A stretch of DNA of 64,000 nt, from NCBI GenBank assembly GCA_035048485.1, contig CM068586.1, forward strand, positions 32,706,849 to 32,770,848, in the 5' to 3' direction. How positions within the stretch are numbered: the stretch's first letter is position 1; every line of letters starts with the position of its first letter. Below, piece by piece: positions 10,647 through 22,974 of the stretch. The position numbers and the translations under genes are program-made. This DNA comes from Pteria penguin. Lineage: Eukaryota > Mollusca > Bivalvia > Pterioida > Pteriidae. The notes beneath the pieces were generated by a model. It saw only the letters and a list, made by a program, of their open reading frames with translations. It did not search any database and had not been told where the DNA came from.

Positions 10647-11690
10647 TATATATTATATACATGCATATATAGCACAAACATACAATACAGCTAACAAGTC
10701 ACCCAATAATTCCTCATATTCGTTCCTGTCTAAGCTCTTGTTATGAGTATTATGATATATGTATAAAGACCTTCCAAAATTAATTGATCATGATGTTTGT
10801 AACTGCAAGAGCACCTACAGAACACTATAAATCTATATTTTAAGAGTTCAGGGGCAATTTTCTTATTTCTATACATGTCTTGTCTAAAGTTGTCTGAGGA
10901 TATGTATAAAAATTCTTATAGCTATCTCCTAGCTCTGGTTATCAAACATAAGGCACGATAATATCAAGTGGGATTCTTTATAAACTATATTTATATTTCA
11001 ACAACAAAAACACTACCTGAGAAATTTTTTTATTGTTTTTTTTTTTATCTTTACATCTTCAGTTTTGTCATTAATGATCTTCCATGCGGTGTGATGAAAT
11101 AGCACACTGTTATAACAGACAATATTATATTTTGAGTTAATTCATTAATTGACACTAAGATGAAGATCCTTGCATTTATTCTGTGATTTCAGAATGCATA
11201 CATGTACTTAGTACCTCAAAGCCATTCTTGAGGATTATAAATTTTATGATTGTAATTGTAGTATCGTAAATCAATGGTCCAGAATTAGATAAAAATACCC
11301 CTTTGGCAACAAAATTAAAGTTGAAAAAGGCCAAGAATCTAATAAAAAATTCAATATTTAATATATTGAGTAATGGACAAAATTGTTATACAGTTACAAT
11401 CCTCACCATATCTGTAATTAAACCCAAACTAATGCATCAAAGGAGGTCAAATATTAAAGGAAATATAATAGCTCTTTTTTGCATCTGAACATTAAATTCT
11501 AATAAAAACAAAAGCAAATTTGATTTCAGATATGAACCCAAAACAACATGTCTTAACATAACCCTCTATATCATGTTCAGTTTGCAGCAACAACATTCTA
11601 ATTGTGTGGTCATTATTTTTCAATAGCCACAGGAGCACCTATGGTATGGAAAGAGAACTGTATGTTTAAAATGGCTAATTTTGAAGCAAT
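10647..11690. other. No gene seen
   Basis: AT-rich; short frames only, no domain or repeat partner recognised. Confidence 0.45.
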
Positions 11691-11850
11691 GGGGCAGAGT
11701 TGGTGTATATGTTAAGCACTTGGATTACAGTGCAGAAGGTCTGTTGTTCAATTCACGGGTTGCCCCACTTTGTTGTTAATCCTCCCACTTCCATGTCGCA
11801 ATGTAACTGAAGAAATTGTTGAAAGTAATGGTAAGCCCTAATCAACCAAG
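11691..11850 (+). repeat. tRNA-derived SINE, GCGATATAACTG family (old copy)
   Basis: It aligns end to end with the SINEs at 15128-15286 and 15682-15849: GGGGCAG start, GTTAAGCACTTGG (A-box area), GTTCAATTCACGGGTTGCCCC (B-box area), CTTCCATGTCGCAATGTAAC, AATTGTTGAAA, and an AATCAACCAA tail. It is more diverged than the other two. Confidence 0.8.
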
Positions 11851-14470
11851 GTTGAAGGAATGTATTAAATCGAGTTCTTCAAACTTTGCATTTATATGGT
11901 TAGTTGTCATGAAAATATGTATTTGGATACAGTAAAAATAAAAGGAAACCCCCAAAAAGTATCAAAACAACAATGACAAAGAAGAAGAAAAAAAAAGAGA
12001 AAGCACTGGTAATTCCATGGGGTTGAGGGGGGTAAAAAACCTTGGGAGTCAAATCCTTTAAACTCATAGGCATAGTAACAGGGGGGGGGGGGAGGCAGAA
12101 AATTATGAACACAAATATATCAAATATACATATATTGCAATACATCAGAGACCTATATACATATACATGTGTATGTATGTCACTGAATACATGCAAGGAC
12201 TTATACAAGTATAAGTCTTTGATACATGTAATAGTAAAACTGTGTGTAAACCGACAAGTTTAAGGCAATATTTTCTTTTTTTTCAATTGATTGTAGCCTA
12301 AGTATCTCTTCCCGGTTATTCCAATTTCCATTGTTTAAATTACAATTTTGATCATTTATAAAGCACAGTATTTGGATCTTGAATTAAGCCCCCCCCCCTT
12401 TCAAGTAAGATTGCTTAATATTACTGAAAGTAGTGTATGTCTAATCTGCACATAATACTCGTAAGAGGGTGTTGCAGTATACGTAGATAGATAGATATTA
12501 TAACATTGGCTTACATACCTTTCATCTAGATCTAAACTAAAGCAATGTTTTCAACATCGCTATGTCAGTATGTGTCTCGGAACTGTCAGATGCAGATTCC
12601 TCCGTATCACTGGCTCGTATTCCTGCTCCTCCAACATTTGAAACTAGTCAGGCTCAAACTGGTATGACATCACAACATACTCATGTCATCATAATCCATT
12701 TTCTCCAATTTAAATAGGCGTTACGATTGTGATATTTACAATATAAGTGATTACTTTCTCTTTCAAGTTTGGCAGAAATGACGTCATTTTCTTTAATCCA
12801 ATGAAATTGCTTGAATAGTATAAGAACGATAACTCTTTTAAGAGTCGATTAAAAGGTAAATAAATACTCAGCCGAATGTGATGAGAATGTGGAAATAAAT
12901 GATTTCGATTATTGACACCTACATACAACAAAACAAAGAAAGTAAAAAGTCTTTTCCTGTAACCTTTAAGTTTACCGTCTCTCAAAAATTATTTCTCAGT
13001 TGCGGTTTAAATGTTAAAGTACGTCAATATGATCAATGAATTGTGAAATTTACAAATACACAATGATAACGAATATGCTAATGATTATGAAAGAGACAGT
13101 TACTGCTAAATAAAAGAAAAGTACAAATAAATACATCATAATTAAGATCTGAAAATAACAGGACATTAATACATATCAGAATTGGAATGAAATATCAATT
13201 ATTCGAAGCATATTTCGAAATTTTTCACGACACTATTGAAGCAAGAATGAAACATGTATTCCTAAAGGATATCACATTTTAACCTATTGTACATAAATAA
13301 ATAATGCTTTTCTTAAGTCGCTGGTGTCATTAGTTTCATACATTTACAATCCAAAATGAAACAAACATGCTGTAATGATTAACGGTCATTATGGTGAATT
13401 GCAAACAATTTCACAATCCTTTGCTTTCATCTTTGATACTTTTTTATTCATCTAACAAATAAATTCCTCTCAGTAGTATTGCTTTCGAACTGTCAATAGT
13501 TACATTATGTCTTGTTGGACAATTTATAATTACATTTATTGTAGAATAATTGAGAAAATTGGTTTGTTTTCTAAGGATGCATTTATCGTGTCCCGAAGTT
13601 TGCTATAAAATGAAAGCAATCAATTAATGATGTCTTTGATATAGCAAATTAGTTTTGATATCTTCTCAAAAATATTATTTATCTTTAACACAGACATACA
13701 CAATTTCTCATTTCGGTATTCGATCGACACTTACTTATAACATTAAAGAACATAGACAGGTTAGATATGACAGGAAAAATATTATATTCAGTTTAAATTC
13801 GGACACAGGAGTTTTCGTACAACCGTGTGTAATGAATTCAGCCTCCATTGCTTGGTAAACGCTATGGTTCGTCTTACCAGAAGGTATATTATCGTGTTTA
13901 AGTGTATTATTTTCAGATAGATCTAGATCTTTTTGACTCTTCGATATTGCTATCCAGTATTATGTATTGGTTATTTTATCATTTAAGCATTTTAAATTTT
14001 CAACACCATTTCCAAAAAAACATTATTGTATTGCAAACTCTTGAATAGATGGTTTGACTGAGCAAATGCGTCGTCTATTAGTTAAAGGGTTACTCTTACC
14101 TAACAGATGCATAAAAAGATTTAATGTTTCCTTTCTTTGCAGGTGCGCATGATATTCTAAATTCGCTCACATGATATATAAGATCAAATAGCGATCGTCG
14201 GATAATAAATGAATCCGGAAGACACGTTTAATGTAAAGATGATAATCGAAGATTACCTCATCATTATTTATCAGTGAACTGGAAGTTAAGGAAATCACAA
14301 AGAACAATAATTCAATTTCGTACGTTGATATCGTATTTTCTTAAAAAATTGTTGGTCGTCTATCTATGGCAGTAAGTATCGGTACAGATCCAATTCTAAA
14401 AACATCACGATTTCAAATTAAGCAACACTAGCTTTCCCTTTGAGTAACGGTATCCCATTATTGCCTGACG
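11851..14470. other. No confident gene; AT-rich with a G11 tract
   Basis: It contains a G-homopolymer near 12081-12092 and GATA repeats near 12485-12497. A minus-strand stretch near 12560-12645 reads ASDTEESASDSSETHTD, which is coding-like, but no family or second exon was found, so it is not called. Confidence 0.4.
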
Positions 14471-15127
14471 ATGGGGTATCCATATCTCAGTGATACTGTA
14501 CTAATTAATTATTTTATAGTTATCACCGACTTCAGTATAAACATTGGTATAAATGATCCTCCAACCACGTATTGGAATCCCAAATTACACAAAAGTCCAT
14601 ATACATCACGTTTCATATCAAATTTCAGTCATTACTCTACAACTATGCTTTCTAAACATGTTACTTCCGCTCTAACTGCTGCAGATAAAGTACATGTTAT
14701 CAAACATTGAATACTGTTTTGAACAATAGTAACGTCAATTATTTTTGGTCCATTAAAAATTCTAGCGAAGTCATTACCAAGCTAATCAAGTTTCTTCTTT
14801 TAATTTTTCCAAACTACATACCTCTCTACCTCATAATATAATCAAAACCAAGTTGTTGTCGCTCATACGCTGGTGTTTCAACAGAAAGTCTAAACTGTGC
14901 CTCTGTACTTCAGTTACATCTGGATTTTTCTCAAATAAACAAGGTGATAAATATAAATATTGGAGTTGTACTGAGTTATGTAAAACCATCACATTCTTCA
15001 TAATATGATTTTTTTTTTTTTTTTTTTTGCAATTTTAATGGTAACATTTATTAACAGATTATTGGGATTACTATGGACACAAACTGTGCTTCCCTTATAG
15101 CAAATTTATTTATTACCCTGAGTTTGA

Positions 15128-15286
15128 GGGGCAGGCGTGGTGTAGTGGTTAAGCGCTTGGCTTGCGGCGCCGACGATTCGGGTTGCGCCACTATGTTTAA
15201 GAGGTTGGTAACCTCCTGCTTCCATGTCGCGATATAACTGAAATATTGTTGAAATCGACGTAAAATACCAATCAACCAACCAACCA
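15128..15286 (+). repeat. tRNA-derived SINE with 13-bp target duplication
   Basis: Body from GGGGCAGGCGTGGTGTAGTG (A box) to the (AACC)n tail. The target duplication ACCCTGAGTTTGA is at 15115-15127 and 15287-15299. Compared with the copy at 15682-15849, the B-box region lacks about 13 bases (CGGGTTGCGCC instead of CGGGTTCGATTCCCCGGTTG). It landed inside copy A of the Penelope-like element. Confidence 0.9.
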
Positions 15287-15681
15287 ACCCTGAGTTTGAA
15301 AAATACATTACTGACATTTATTCATCTGAACTTCAATTAAAGCCAATAGTACTGATAAGGAAACATCAAACATTATTAACAACAATATCCATATTAACAT
15401 ATATGATAAACGAGACGACATTGGATTTCCTATTGTTAATTTCCCTTATCTAGATGGCGATGTCCCTAGACTCCCATCATGTATTTATATTAGTCAGTGA
15501 GTTTGGTTTGCTAGAGCCTACACTAACGTTTTTGGGTTCTCGGGCAAACAATGTTCAAATCACTTTCAAAGTTATAACTCAAGGTTAAAGATATCATAAA
15601 TGTCCAAGAACGTTTGGTACATTTTACAGATCTTATTCAGAAAATTTATATAAATTCGGAAATGCGACTTTCAACAATACG

Positions 15682-15849
15682 TTGGTTGGTTGATTGGTGT
15701 TTTACGTCGCTTTCAACAATATTTCAGTTATATCGCGACATGGAAGCAGGAAGTTACCAACCTCTTAAACATAGTGGCGCAACCGGGGAATCGAACCCGG
15801 ATCGTCGGCGCCGCAAGCCAAGCGCTTAACCACTACACCACGCCTGCTC
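15682..15849 (-). repeat. tRNA-derived SINE with 14-bp target duplication
   Basis: On the minus strand: GGAGCAGGCGTGGTGTAGTG GTTAAGC (A box), GGTTCGATTCCCC (B box), CTTCCATGTCGCGATATAAC, GTTGAAAGCGACGTAAAACA, then (AACC)n. The target duplication CTTTCAACAATACG flanks it at 15668-15681 and 15850-15863. It interrupts the Penelope-like copy A and has kept both promoter boxes. Confidence 0.92.
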
Positions 15850-16500
15850 CTTTCAACAATACGTATCCCGCGGAATTTCTCATCCCAATTTCTAAGGTGA
15901 TCTAGTGTACAAGGTAAGGAGGGTTTAAGATTCCGATAAAATCATATACAGTAGTTCTAAAAAAAAATTAAATGCCCTCGACATCAACAGTATGACCCCG
16001 AGATCAATGCAAAGACAATAGGTCTTGTATTGGGCCCCTCTACATATTTATACAGACTTACTTGAGCGTAGCACGCTGACTAACAGGACGGTGCAGACTC
16101 TATGACGGGCTTTGTCCAAGCCTTTTCAGAGGAGAGAAGGTCCTGAGCCTCATCCCCTGACTGTTAGCCGGAATTCCTACAGATCAAGGATCTGAGCTCG
16201 CTTACAGGGGAGAAGAGCATAGTTTACTTATGCTGATGTATACTGACATATTTTTTATACTAGCATATACTTCCATAGTATTTTTTCGTGTTTAAATGTG
16301 TATGACCTCTCGTCTTGAGAAACCTGCTGATCCTTGTTCTGAATATTGATGATTATTCATAAATTTTTAAATGTGTCCTTTGATTGTGCTAATTTTACGG
16401 TAAATGGGAAGGTATGCGCCGCTTAACCACACCAATTGAGTGACGTTGGTTACCTTAATTTACCGTCCTAAGTCGGTATCGTAAATGCAGTGCAATCGAA

Positions 16501-17379
16501 TATTTTTATGGTTTTTTTTACGGTGGTGTTATTATACCGTTCCTGTGCATATCCTTGGTGATTTTTGTCATAAAGATTGGTCAGATGTCTTCTGTTTTCT
16601 CTTCTTATCGAGGCCAGATAAAATTATTATGACTTCGTTCTGGTAACAAAACGACATTCTGATATACTGTTCAGTCAGGGATATACCAGTCGCAAAGGAT
16701 ATAAGTAATTTCTATAGTCGATATAAGGCTCTCGTAACATAATATCTCCCTCTCCAGAATATTACATGATGTTCTAAATTGATATATATTCTGAACACGA
16801 AACTGATGATTTTTATACTCGTTATTTGTCTGATTCGACGATTTCTACTGGACATAAGAAAACGGTTTTTCTAAATAGCAGTAGATAACTACTCTCTCGA
16901 GTTACAGCCATCACTTCCTTTTTGGAATTTACTTATGCTCCCAAGTCGATGTTTTAAGATCGCTGTATCCATTTTTAAGGGAAAATTTGCGGGACCTACG
17001 GAACTATTTCTAAACTAGCGTATGAATTTCAATGCCATGTACTATTAAAATTTTGTCCAGAAATTTTATTTTTCATTTAAAAATGCATTGACGCTGTGAT
17101 CAAAGTGATAGTAGTACATGTAAGTAACGATCGTTATTGACTGTGGATTTCAAAATATTTATGATAGTAATTGTAAAAAACAAAACACTAAAAGGTTGCA
17201 TTATGGCCTAGGATAACTAAAGTCATAACCTATCATACATTTGGAATCTCTTGCGCTTCTACCCATAAGAAAATGCTGCAATATGTAAAGTTCAAAACAG
17301 AGACGTACAGTGACGAAGTTCTATTTAATTGAAAAATTTTATGGGTTTACACATAAATACATCGCTTGCTTAAATATAA
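16501..17379. other. No gene seen; 3' flank of the VWC gene
   Basis: AT-rich. The minus-strand 3' UTR of the VWC gene probably enters here. An ATTAAA variant poly(A) signal lies on the minus strand near 17325-17333. Confidence 0.4.
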
Positions 17380-17773
17380 TCATGGCATTTTAAAGTCACA
17401 ATCGGCATCTCTCTTATAGTTAAAGGAATCACTACATTGACAATGCATAGGGAAGGGGGTGACCACTGTGTAAGTCTCTCCCATCTTTATTATGGTCCCA
17501 TCGAAAGCCTGGCAGTTTGGTCCTGAAAATAATACGTTTACTACATTATTTGCAATAATTACAAATATACATTACCATATAAACATATTAATACTGTTTT
17601 ATTTTATGCAAATGTATGTACTTTTGATTTCCAGTGTATGTTTACTAATACGGCAAATTCATATTCATCTATATAAGTAAAATAGAATGGATTTTAAAAA
17701 CATGGAACTGAATGCACTTGACTGTGTGCAAAATTTTCTTATACCAAATTATCAAATCCAGTAAAAGATGGCG

Positions 17774-17840
<67 letters not shown>

Positions 17841-19679
17841 TCTCTTTCTGCCTTTGGTTGGTTCTTTGCAAAGGAATTAGTTTCTATGCAATGCATCAGT
17901 CAGATGCTGTCAGCTTATACATGAAATGATCAATCAATCGATGTTTACGTATATTACATTAATTAATTACAGAATTTCTAGCCATTTATCATTGACTGTT
18001 CAAACATGAGTTCCTTCGTGGTTTAATCTTTTATATTCATTTTTTTCTATATTTCACTGGTCTTTTAGTGATCACTGTATATTAAAGGCTACTTAGATAT
18101 TTTAGGTATTTTAATGAGCAGGCTTTCGGATCTGACGATGTGCCTTCGAAGTTCGTTCCTTGATTTGATTTTCCTTTATGGTTTATTACTTGCATGATTT
18201 ATTTTAAATTACAGTGAGGTGCAGTCCTAACATAAGTTTATGTTAAGTTAACTTCGCGTGAAGGTGAAGTTTGCTTTCCTTGTTTGCTTAGCGCTCAGCA
18301 CTGCTGAGCACACGGGTTTGCGTTGACGCAGATTTCCTCGTGAACTTAATTTCGATACCGCGTTAACGCGCTTGGCTGCCGCGTGAACGTGCTTGACAGC
18401 CACGTTCCCTTAAATTTTATATTATCATGTACAGTAGGATTTGTAATAAATAATAAGATTTAATAATTTAAAATAATTTTAAATATAAAAACATTAATGT
18501 GTAAGTAAATATTTAGAATTAAGTAAAACCCTTGAGGGGGAATTAAGGGATGAACTTTAAAAATATTGAACCAAATTTCCCAGTTTTCGAACATTGAATA
18601 TAATGAACTTTATTCTTATTTTAGGATAATAATAATAAAAATAATTATAATGATAATAATTATGAGTTATAATAATGAATAATTAAATGCAAATATTATG
18701 AAAATAGTTATATTAGAAAATTATAATATCAAAAACATAAACAAAAACATAAATAATTTAATTATAACTAAATAAACAAATAAGAAATAAATACATAAAT
18801 TAATTAGTTAAAAATAAATAAAAAATTAGAAAGAATTATGCTAGTTTCGTTATAGTATAAACCCACGAAATCTTTCATAAATACCCTATTGCATGTATAA
18901 GCGGTAATATTCGTTGTTAAATTACATATGAAACCCTTAATGCGGGGGTGTCATTTTAACATTACATTTAATACATGTACATGTGGCGATATTAGCGGTA
19001 ATTTAATTATATCCATTCCTCCATCCGTACCACTGCATACAGAATAACAAATGTAGAAATGTTAACGTGCAACTGGACCGAGCGCACGCGGAATAGATCG
19101 AATTAATGCGAATTTCCTCCCGCGTTAACGCGAGAAGCGCACACGCGTCGGGTCGAGCAGTCCTCGTGACCTCGTAAAGACGCTCCCTTTTAATGGTATA
19201 TGGAGGCGCGGAATGATTTGTTATTGCCTTGGTGATTCCATTGCGTATATCAAAAAATGAAATCAAATACAAAGGTTGATGCCTACTTCAACAAAACAAT
19301 AAGAAAACAAGCGTTTGCATTATCGAATTGACATTCTATACATTATCGAGATACGAAATGTTTTAACTTTGATTATAATTTATGTTTAAAACAGGTAAGT
19401 GTTAAACCGGTAAGAATTATTTGACAACTCACCATCTGGACAAACCTGGCAACATTCGGTGTTTTGGGGATTAACACATCGAGGTGCAAAACAATCATCT
19501 GCCACGCAATAGGCTTTTCCATATGGTAAGCATTCACACGATTCGCATTTTCCACGACTAAATTTTCCCACTTGGTAGTGTTTCCCTTCAAACGTGCATC
19601 CTTTCGAAGGGGCTCCTCTGACGACTGATATGAGCGGTATACAGATCATGCAAAGAAATGTGTACTGTATGTTCACCAT
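17380..19679 (-). CDS. Small secreted VWC-domain protein, gene B (two coding exons)
   Basis: Coding exons 19679-19433 and 17522-17380 join in phase 1 to give 129 residues. The donor is CCAGATG|GTGAGT and the acceptor TATTTTCAG|GACC. Residues 1-22 (MVNIQYTFLCMICIPLISVV) are a signal peptide. Residues 27-82 have the VWC spacing: GCTFEGKHYQVG, CESCEC, a later C-x4-C-x4-C, then ECCQVC. Exon 2 adds PNCQAFDGTIIKMGE and PMHCQC, which may be a shortened second VWC-like module. VWC proteins are extracellular and often bind growth factors or matrix; the partner here is unknown. The ATG is preceded at once by a splice acceptor (AATTTCAG|AACATG), so a 5' UTR exon lies upstream. Gene A is its paralogue. 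No stop or frameshift is seen; probably functional. Confidence 0.85.
17776..17837. repeat. (CA)n microsatellite in VWC gene B intron
   Basis: About 30 CA units with one CG interruption. Confidence 0.97.
17838..17935 (+). repeat. Degraded SINE 3' part in VWC gene B intron
   Basis: The run GGTTCTTTGCAAAGGAATTA, TTTCTATGCAATGCATCAGT, CAGATGCTGTCAGCTTATAC then AATCAATCAATCG follows the same order as 870-978 (GTCCGTTGCAAAGGTCACAA and on). It lies beside the (CA)n tract. Confidence 0.55.
18215..18420. repeat. GTTAAC-palindrome-rich island, copy 1
   Basis: It starts with GCAGTCCTAACATAA and contains TAAGTTAACTTCGCG, GCTCAGCACTGCTGAGC, ACCGCGTTAACGCGC and CGTGAACGTG. The start recurs at 20148-20160, and CGCGTTAACGCG recurs at 19118-19131. 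It is notably GC-richer than the intron around it. Origin unknown, probably a mobile element piece. Confidence 0.6.
19050..19200. repeat. GTTAAC-palindrome-rich island, copy 2
   Basis: Contains GTTAACGTGCA, CCGAGCGCACGCGG and CCCGCGTTAACGCGAG, GC-rich in an AT-rich intron. It shares the perfect 12-bp palindrome CGCGTTAACGCG with the island at 18215-18420. Confidence 0.5.
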
Positions 19680-20147
19680 GTTCTGAAATTAAAGATGCGA
19701 GTAAGTCCCAAACGTATTAAATGCATATTTGATAATAACCCCTTTTAGGAAAGTTTTACATGTATATGTTTAAAAATGCTTGAGTTAATTATTTAAATGT
19801 GTAGTACATAAGCAAATCGTTTATGACTTCTTAGATACAACTACACTTTGTCGGTTACCTTCCCTTTTGTTCATAAGTTTTCACCATTCAATGTCTAAAT
19901 CTTCACTTTAGCGCTTTAATGCATCGGTATATTCGTCCAACAGACTTTACAATATCTTGTACAACATCTTGCTGGAGTGTGTAATTACATATCCTCCCAG
20001 CATTATTGCTATACAGTCAACACAACTCTGTCGATACTATTCTAGGTGCCCCCGGGTTTAAATTCTCCGACATCTTGTTGGTGCTCCTCTTTCAAATAAA
20101 ACAAAAATTTTTCCATGTCATTATCATCATTGTCAAAATAGGCGCAG

Positions 20148-20195
20148 TCCTAACATAATATTCACGTTAACGTGAAAAGCTAACTGCAAGGACAA
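20148..20195. repeat. GTTAAC-palindrome-rich island, copy 3
   Basis: GCGCAGTCCTAACATAATAT followed by TCACGTTAACGTGA, a perfect 14-bp palindrome. The start is the same as at 18217. Confidence 0.5.
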
Positions 20196-20639
20196 CTCCG
20201 TCGAACACGCATATGATCTTTCTATTAACTTTGACTTTTTATTCCAATCTACATTAATGGGTTTTTTTTTTATCATTACTATGATTTTAAAATTCAAGTA
20301 ACATGAAATGTTCGCAATTCGCATCCAATATTCTACAAGTTGATTCTTAAACATGCAAAATTCTTTTTCTTTTAAATCCTGATTATTATTTCTTATTATA
20401 ATTCTAATTGTATCTATGAAGGATATACATACAAATATTCCTTTAATATTTCGGTACGCCTTACTTTTTTCTTTATAAAGACTCAGCATGATCTAACACT
20501 GACATGCTGCATTTCAGCCACCCCAGGAATATACTGAAAACAGTGACTTCATCAGAATCTATGTCTAAATATATGTATAAAAGAATTACATTATAACACT
20601 GTTGTACTGTAAAACATTAAAGATACACAAAATACTCAC

Positions 20640-20735
20640 AACAAAAAGGGAAGACGTTAAAGAACTTCAATTTAGCTTTTCAACTAGTGGCAGTAACAGT
20701 ACTGAATAGTAGTCCGACACGGGATACAATATATC
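20640..20735 (-). promoter_or_regulatory. Candidate promoter and 5' UTR exon of VWC gene B
   Basis: Minus strand: a TATA-like GATATATTG near 20728-20736, then about 30 bases later a candidate exon (about 20700-20640) ending TTTTTGTT|GTGAGT (donor 20639-20634). The coding exon opens with an acceptor at 19683, so an upstream non-coding exon is required; this is the nearest good donor with a TATA-like box. Confidence 0.35.
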
Positions 20736-21620
20736 ATCTTTTATTACAAGTTATCGACACATTAATCAATGACTTGTTTAGTAAATACCATCTGGTGCAT
20801 GTATAAATATTATAGTGTATTTGCTGTTCGGCAAATCTATTCCGACTGTTTTATCAGTGCATACATTCAATATCAAATAAATGATAGGTGGTCATACAAA
20901 CACCTATAGAATTTCTTATTGTCATATTAAGTTTTCTTATGATATGCATGTTTACTCTTTGTAGGAACACATTCCATTGACAAATCCTCTCAATCTGTTC
21001 TTTGTACAGGATCTAAAATTGCATAGCACTTGACCCGGTCCAAACACAACATGGGCTTGGGATATTTAGAACGTCATCACTAAAATGACGCATTATCTAC
21101 AAATGAGCAGTTCTAAGTATTGAACAAGCTGTGTTTGTGAAGAAATTAATGCCTTCGGCGGCAACAAAGTCCAAAAAGGTATTTTTAGCCTGAATGTCAT
21201 TATCAAGGTCAAAAACTCATCGACCTTGGAATCATGGAAAGGGCTTCATTGGTTGACCACGAATTTAAAATATGAAGTCTCTAGCACGGACGGTTCAAAC
21301 GCAGACAGGACAAAAACAATATTTCACGATCTATGAATTTGGGTACACAAAAATGTATTTGAATTCATGAATCATTGCAAGGAAAGATTGAATATTACCA
21401 GGGGGTATTTTCCACATACATAGCTCTTTATCTTTAGATGGTTTGATCTTAAGTTTTGTTCAATTAGGTAATTAGGTTGCCCTTAAAATACATTTGTATT
21501 TTCAGATTCGGCCTTCATTATTACTGAAGATACACAAAATGTCAAAGTATAGATATGGTGCACTTAAATAATACATGAATAGATGTTCATGAATATCTTT
21601 TATTTCCATCTGATCTTTCC
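20736..21620. other. No gene seen; weak GTCAAGGTC repeat
   Basis: 21170-21300 contains TATCAAGGTCAAAAACTCAT and GACCTTGGAATC, resembling the dispersed repeats at 1-395 and 26330-26500. Nothing else recognised. Confidence 0.4.
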
Positions 21621-22800
21621 GTTATACAGAGTTTTTTCCCATATGAGCAGGTATCTGATGTTAAACACATTTTATGGTTTCCATTCAAAAATCAAAACGT
21701 TTTGACCTCATTTAATAATACTTGCAGATATCTGGATGACATTTTGGTTATCGACAACCCTGAATTCGAACAATTTATCAGAAATATATCCACCATAGCT
21801 CACATTGAATAAAGTTAATACTTGAGATAAATCTACACCTTTCTTAGATTTAAACATCAAAATTATCAACCACCTAATATATACTAATATTTATGATAAA
21901 CGTGAGGATTTTGGATTTCCTATTGTAAATTTCCCTTACATAGATGGCGATGTCCTTCGACTCCCATCATATGGTATCTATATATCTCAATTAGTTCCAT
22001 TTGTCAGAGGCTGTACCGACGTTTTGGACTTTCATAAACGAAATTTACAAATTACTACTAAACTTTTAACTCAGGGTTACAGATATCACAAGCTAAGAAA
22101 AACATTCGGCAAATTCTTCAGATCTAATATTTCTTTTCAACAGTATGTATCCAATGGAATTTCCCATCCTAATTTTTACGGTGATCTCGTATATAAACTA
22201 AGGAAAGTAAAACGCTCCGATAACGTTATTTTATCATGTAATAAAATAGTCAAACGTCTTCTAAATAGACAATATGATATTGAGATCATCAAAAAGACTA
22301 AAGCTCTTGTATTTGACCTCTCTACAGCCTTATGCAGACTTTTACTTGAACGTTGCACGCTGACTAACAGGGCGGTGGGGACTATATGACGGGCCTTGTC
22401 CAAACCTCTTTCAGAGGAGACATGGTCCTGAATCTCATCCCCTCTGACTGTTAGTCGGGACTCCTACAGATCTAGGGTCTTAGCTCGCTTTCAGACTGGC
22501 AGAGCACGGTTTATCATGTTGATGTCGCATATATTTTTCTACCATTATGTGTTTTACAATACCTTACGTGTTTATTTTTTATGACCTCTCAATATGCGAT
22601 ACCTGTTGACCCTTGTTCTTAACATGGATGATTATTTATAAATTTTTAAATGTACGTCCTTTGATTGTTCTGCTGTTACGGTGAGTGAGAAAGTGGGCCC
22701 GTAAACCGGTTAACCACACCCTTTTTTTAGCTTTTGTCAAATTAAATGACCGTCCTAAGTCGGTATCGTAATTGCACTACAATCAAATACATGTATATTT
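21621..22800 (+). pseudogene. Penelope-like reverse transcriptase, copy B (5'-truncated)
   Basis: Readable from FPYEQVSDVKHILWFP, then CRYLDDILVIDNPEFEQF (near 21722; catalytic YLDD), a frameshifted stretch corresponding to YDKREDFGFPIVNFPYI and then LTQGYRYHKLRKTFGKFF to NPNFYGDLVYKLRKV-like thumb in the 22024-22389 frame. The tail has GCACGCTGACTAACAGGGCG, TGACTGTTAGTCGGGA and GACCGTCCTAAGTCGGTATC, all shared with copy A, so A and B are one subfamily. The N-terminal two thirds are absent, typical of truncated retroelement insertions. Confidence 0.82.
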
Positions 22801-22974
22801 TGTAAATTATAAATTCAATCAATCAATGTTACCACGGTGTTACATTGGTAAACACCTAAAATTTAGGATATTACCAGTAAACTGGGAGGAGTAAGTATCT
22901 TATGTTTGAATGGCTACACCTTCCATTGATATTAAAAACTGGAAGACGATACACAAACTTAATATTAATATAAT

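Larger units (their letters stand above)
14471..16500 (+). pseudogene. Penelope-like reverse transcriptase, copy A
   Basis: In several frames the plus strand reads WNPKLHKSPYTSRFISN (near 14575), SALTAADKVHVIKH, then a degraded fingers/palm stretch, GITMDTNCASLIANLFI (about 15063-15113), then PEFEKYITDIYSSELQLK resuming at 15290. The block between, which holds the YxDD catalytic motif, is missing. Later parts (FPIVNFPYLDGDVPRLPS-like, then thumb) and a 3' tail with GCACGCTGACTAACAGG follow and match copy B. These belong to Penelope-like elements, which prime reverse transcription at telomere-like or nicked ends. Two SINEs (15128-15286, 15682-15849) and a T20 tract (15009-15029) interrupt it. 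Clearly dead. Confidence 0.78.

Noticed and set aside
12560..12660. Minus-strand acidic stretch ASDTEESASDSSETHTD as a possible exon
   Set aside because: No family, no clear donor or partner exon; kept only as a note.
17669..17924. Frames rich in Cys-Val or His-Thr repeats
   Set aside because: Translation of the (CA)n microsatellite.
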